Part shown: positions 4,292 to 5,066 of the stretch, piece by piece | How positions within the stretch are numbered: the stretch's first letter is position 1 | Layout of the letters: every line of letters begins with the position of its first letter | Assembly: GCA_030597485.1 (NCBI GenBank) | Contig: JAUVRU010000215.1 | Coordinates: forward strand, 1 to 5,066 | Reading direction: 5' to 3' | From: Anaerolineae bacterium | Lineage (GTDB): Bacteria; Chloroflexota; Anaerolineae; 4572-78; NAK82 | DNA: 5,066 nucleotides | Notes under the pieces: model-generated | The model's input: the letters and a program-made list of their open reading frames with translations, nothing else | Told to the model about the DNA's origin: nothing | Databases searched by the model: none | Program-made: the position numbers and the translations under genes

Positions 4292-5066
4292 ATGATCACC
4301 TGCGTAGTCTTCGACATGGATGGTCTCCTCATCGACTCGGAGCCGGTGTGGCATCAGGCACGAGCCGAGCTGTTCCACCCTTACGGATTGGAATGGACCG
4401 ACGAGGATCAGGAACACACCATGGGCGTGAGCACGACGGAATGGGCCAGGTACATGGCAAGCCGGTTAGACAACCGACTCACGGCGGACCAGGCCATCGA
4501 AGAGATCATCTCTCGCATGGAGGCCCGTTACCGGGAGAACCTCCCGCTCATGCCGGGAGCCACGGAGGTGATCAGCTTGCTGGCAAACCGATACACGTTG
4601 GGCCTGGCCTCCGGCTCTCACCCACGTCTCATCCAGGCGACCATGGACGCCACCGAATGGCGGAAAGACTTCTCCGAGATTGTGTCCGGCGACGACGTGA
4701 ACCGGGGAAAGCCGGCTCCGGACATCTATCTGGAAATCACCCGCCGGCTGCAGGTGCCGGTGGCCCAAACCGCCGTTCTTGAGGACTCAGCCAACGGCAT
4801 CCTGGCCGGCTGCGCTGCCGGGGTGAAGGTCATCGCGGTGCCCAACACCCACATCCGCCCACCCGAGAACGTGATAAACCAAGCTGACATCGTCATCGAA
4901 TCCCTTCTCGATTTCTCCGCCGAGTTGCTCCGGGGCCTACGAACCCACACAATATTCACCGCGGAGGAGGCTCAGGTTAGTGACTTCCAGCCTGGAGGAA
5001 AACATGCTAAATGCACAACAACCCAAGCCCACCAGCAGACTGGGCTTGGATCGCCTCCTTTCTTTC
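4292..5066 (+). CDS. HAD-superfamily hydrolase, sugar-phosphate phosphatase / beta-phosphoglucomutase-like (no stop in window)
   Basis: A cytoplasmic HAD subfamily IA protein with all four motifs: I, DMDGLLIDSE with nucleophile D8 and acid D10; II, S107 in LASGS; III, K140 in GKPAPD; IV, E164-D165 in LEDSANG. A helical cap domain fills about residues 17-85. The opening closely resembles 2-deoxyglucose-6-phosphate/hexitol phosphatases (YniC/HxpB) and beta-phosphoglucomutases, so a small phosphorylated sugar or polyol is the likely substrate; this is inferred. The ATG at 4292 puts motif I at the expected place, though there is no good Shine-Dalgarno. The usual fold (about 215-220 aa) ends near ESLLDFSAELLRGL (203-216, to about 4939), but the frame stays open to the window end, adding at least 42 residues of non-family sequence with more A/T-ending codons. 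A TAG TGA pair (4978-4983) lies in the -1 frame. The true end is therefore uncertain: a frameshift, a long overlap with the next gene, or a real C-terminal extension. Confidence 0.88.
   Translation, partial: MITCVVFDMDGLLIDSEPVWHQARAELFHPYGLEWTDEDQEHTMGVSTTEWARYMASRLDNRLTADQAIEEIISRMEARYRENLPLMPGATEVISLLANRYTLGLASGSHPRLIQATMDATEWRKDFSEIVSGDDVNRGKPAPDIYLEITRRLQVPVAQTAVLEDSANGILAGCAAGVKVIAVPNTHIRPPENVINQADIVIESLLDFSAELLRGLRTHTIFTAEEAQVSDFQPGGKHAKCTTTQAHQQTGLGSPPFF
5004..5066 (+). CDS. Start of an unidentified gene (cut off by the window edge)
   Basis: ATG at 5004 follows GGAGG (4994-4998) at 5-nt spacing, a strong ribosome-binding site. The frame is open to the window end and reads MLNAQQPKPTSRLGLDRLLSF. 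An alternative in-frame start is GTG at 4980, with GGAGGAGG (4963-4970) 9 nt upstream, adding MTSSLEEN. The frame is shifted +1 relative to the HAD frame, which it overlaps. Only 21 residues are visible, too few to assign a family. Short spacing to the HAD gene suggests the same operon. Confidence 0.5.
   Translation, partial: MLNAQQPKPTSRLGLDRLLSF

Noticed and set aside
4024..4782. Long plus-strand open frame of 252 codons spanning the tRNA and the HAD gene
   Set aside because: It runs straight through the tRNA and its terminator and is out of frame with the HAD gene, whose four motifs are clear in the other frame.

Overview
The window looks like ordinary chromosome from a fairly GC-rich bacterium. 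My best guess is a member of the Chloroflexota (Anaerolineae/Caldilineae-like). The main clue is a membrane-anchored SH3b protein with a long Pro/Thr/Ser linker, a layout common in that phylum. The lineage is an inference from protein style and was not tested by any search.

Left part, minus strand (1-1960): a two-gene transcription unit reads leftward from an extended -10 promoter at about 1931-1960. Its first gene encodes a single-pass membrane protein with an extracellular SH3b domain and a C-terminal beta-sandwich-like domain. Five bases later comes an o-succinylbenzoate synthase / N-succinylamino acid racemase of the enolase superfamily, with all visible catalytic residues in place. It runs off the left edge of the window.

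Centre, plus strand (1982-4057): a divergent sigma70-type promoter (TTGCGA-17-TACAAT) drives a long leader, then a small one-component regulator (MerR/BldC-type helix-turn-helix plus a helical C-terminal domain) with a near-perfect Shine-Dalgarno. A 136-bp gap rich in inverted repeats separates it from an iron-containing alcohol dehydrogenase family protein. That protein keeps the dinucleotide-binding motifs but has lost two of the four usual metal ligands and a conserved active-site histidine. This is the most unusual coding feature seen here.

Right part, plus strand (4064-5066): a tRNA-Arg(TCG) gene has its own promoter (TTGACA-17-TACCAT) and a strong rho-independent terminator. A HAD-superfamily sugar-phosphate phosphatase-like gene follows, with an extended -10 promoter, a predicted leader of only about 13 nt and no clear Shine-Dalgarno. 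Its frame does not close inside the window and overlaps what looks like the ribosome-binding site and start of another gene, so a frameshift or a long gene overlap is likely near its end.

No mobile element, CRISPR array, phage gene or defence system was recognised. The genes do not form one obvious pathway. The best candidates for something new are the ligand-poor Fe-ADH homologue and the structured intergenic DNA in front of it.
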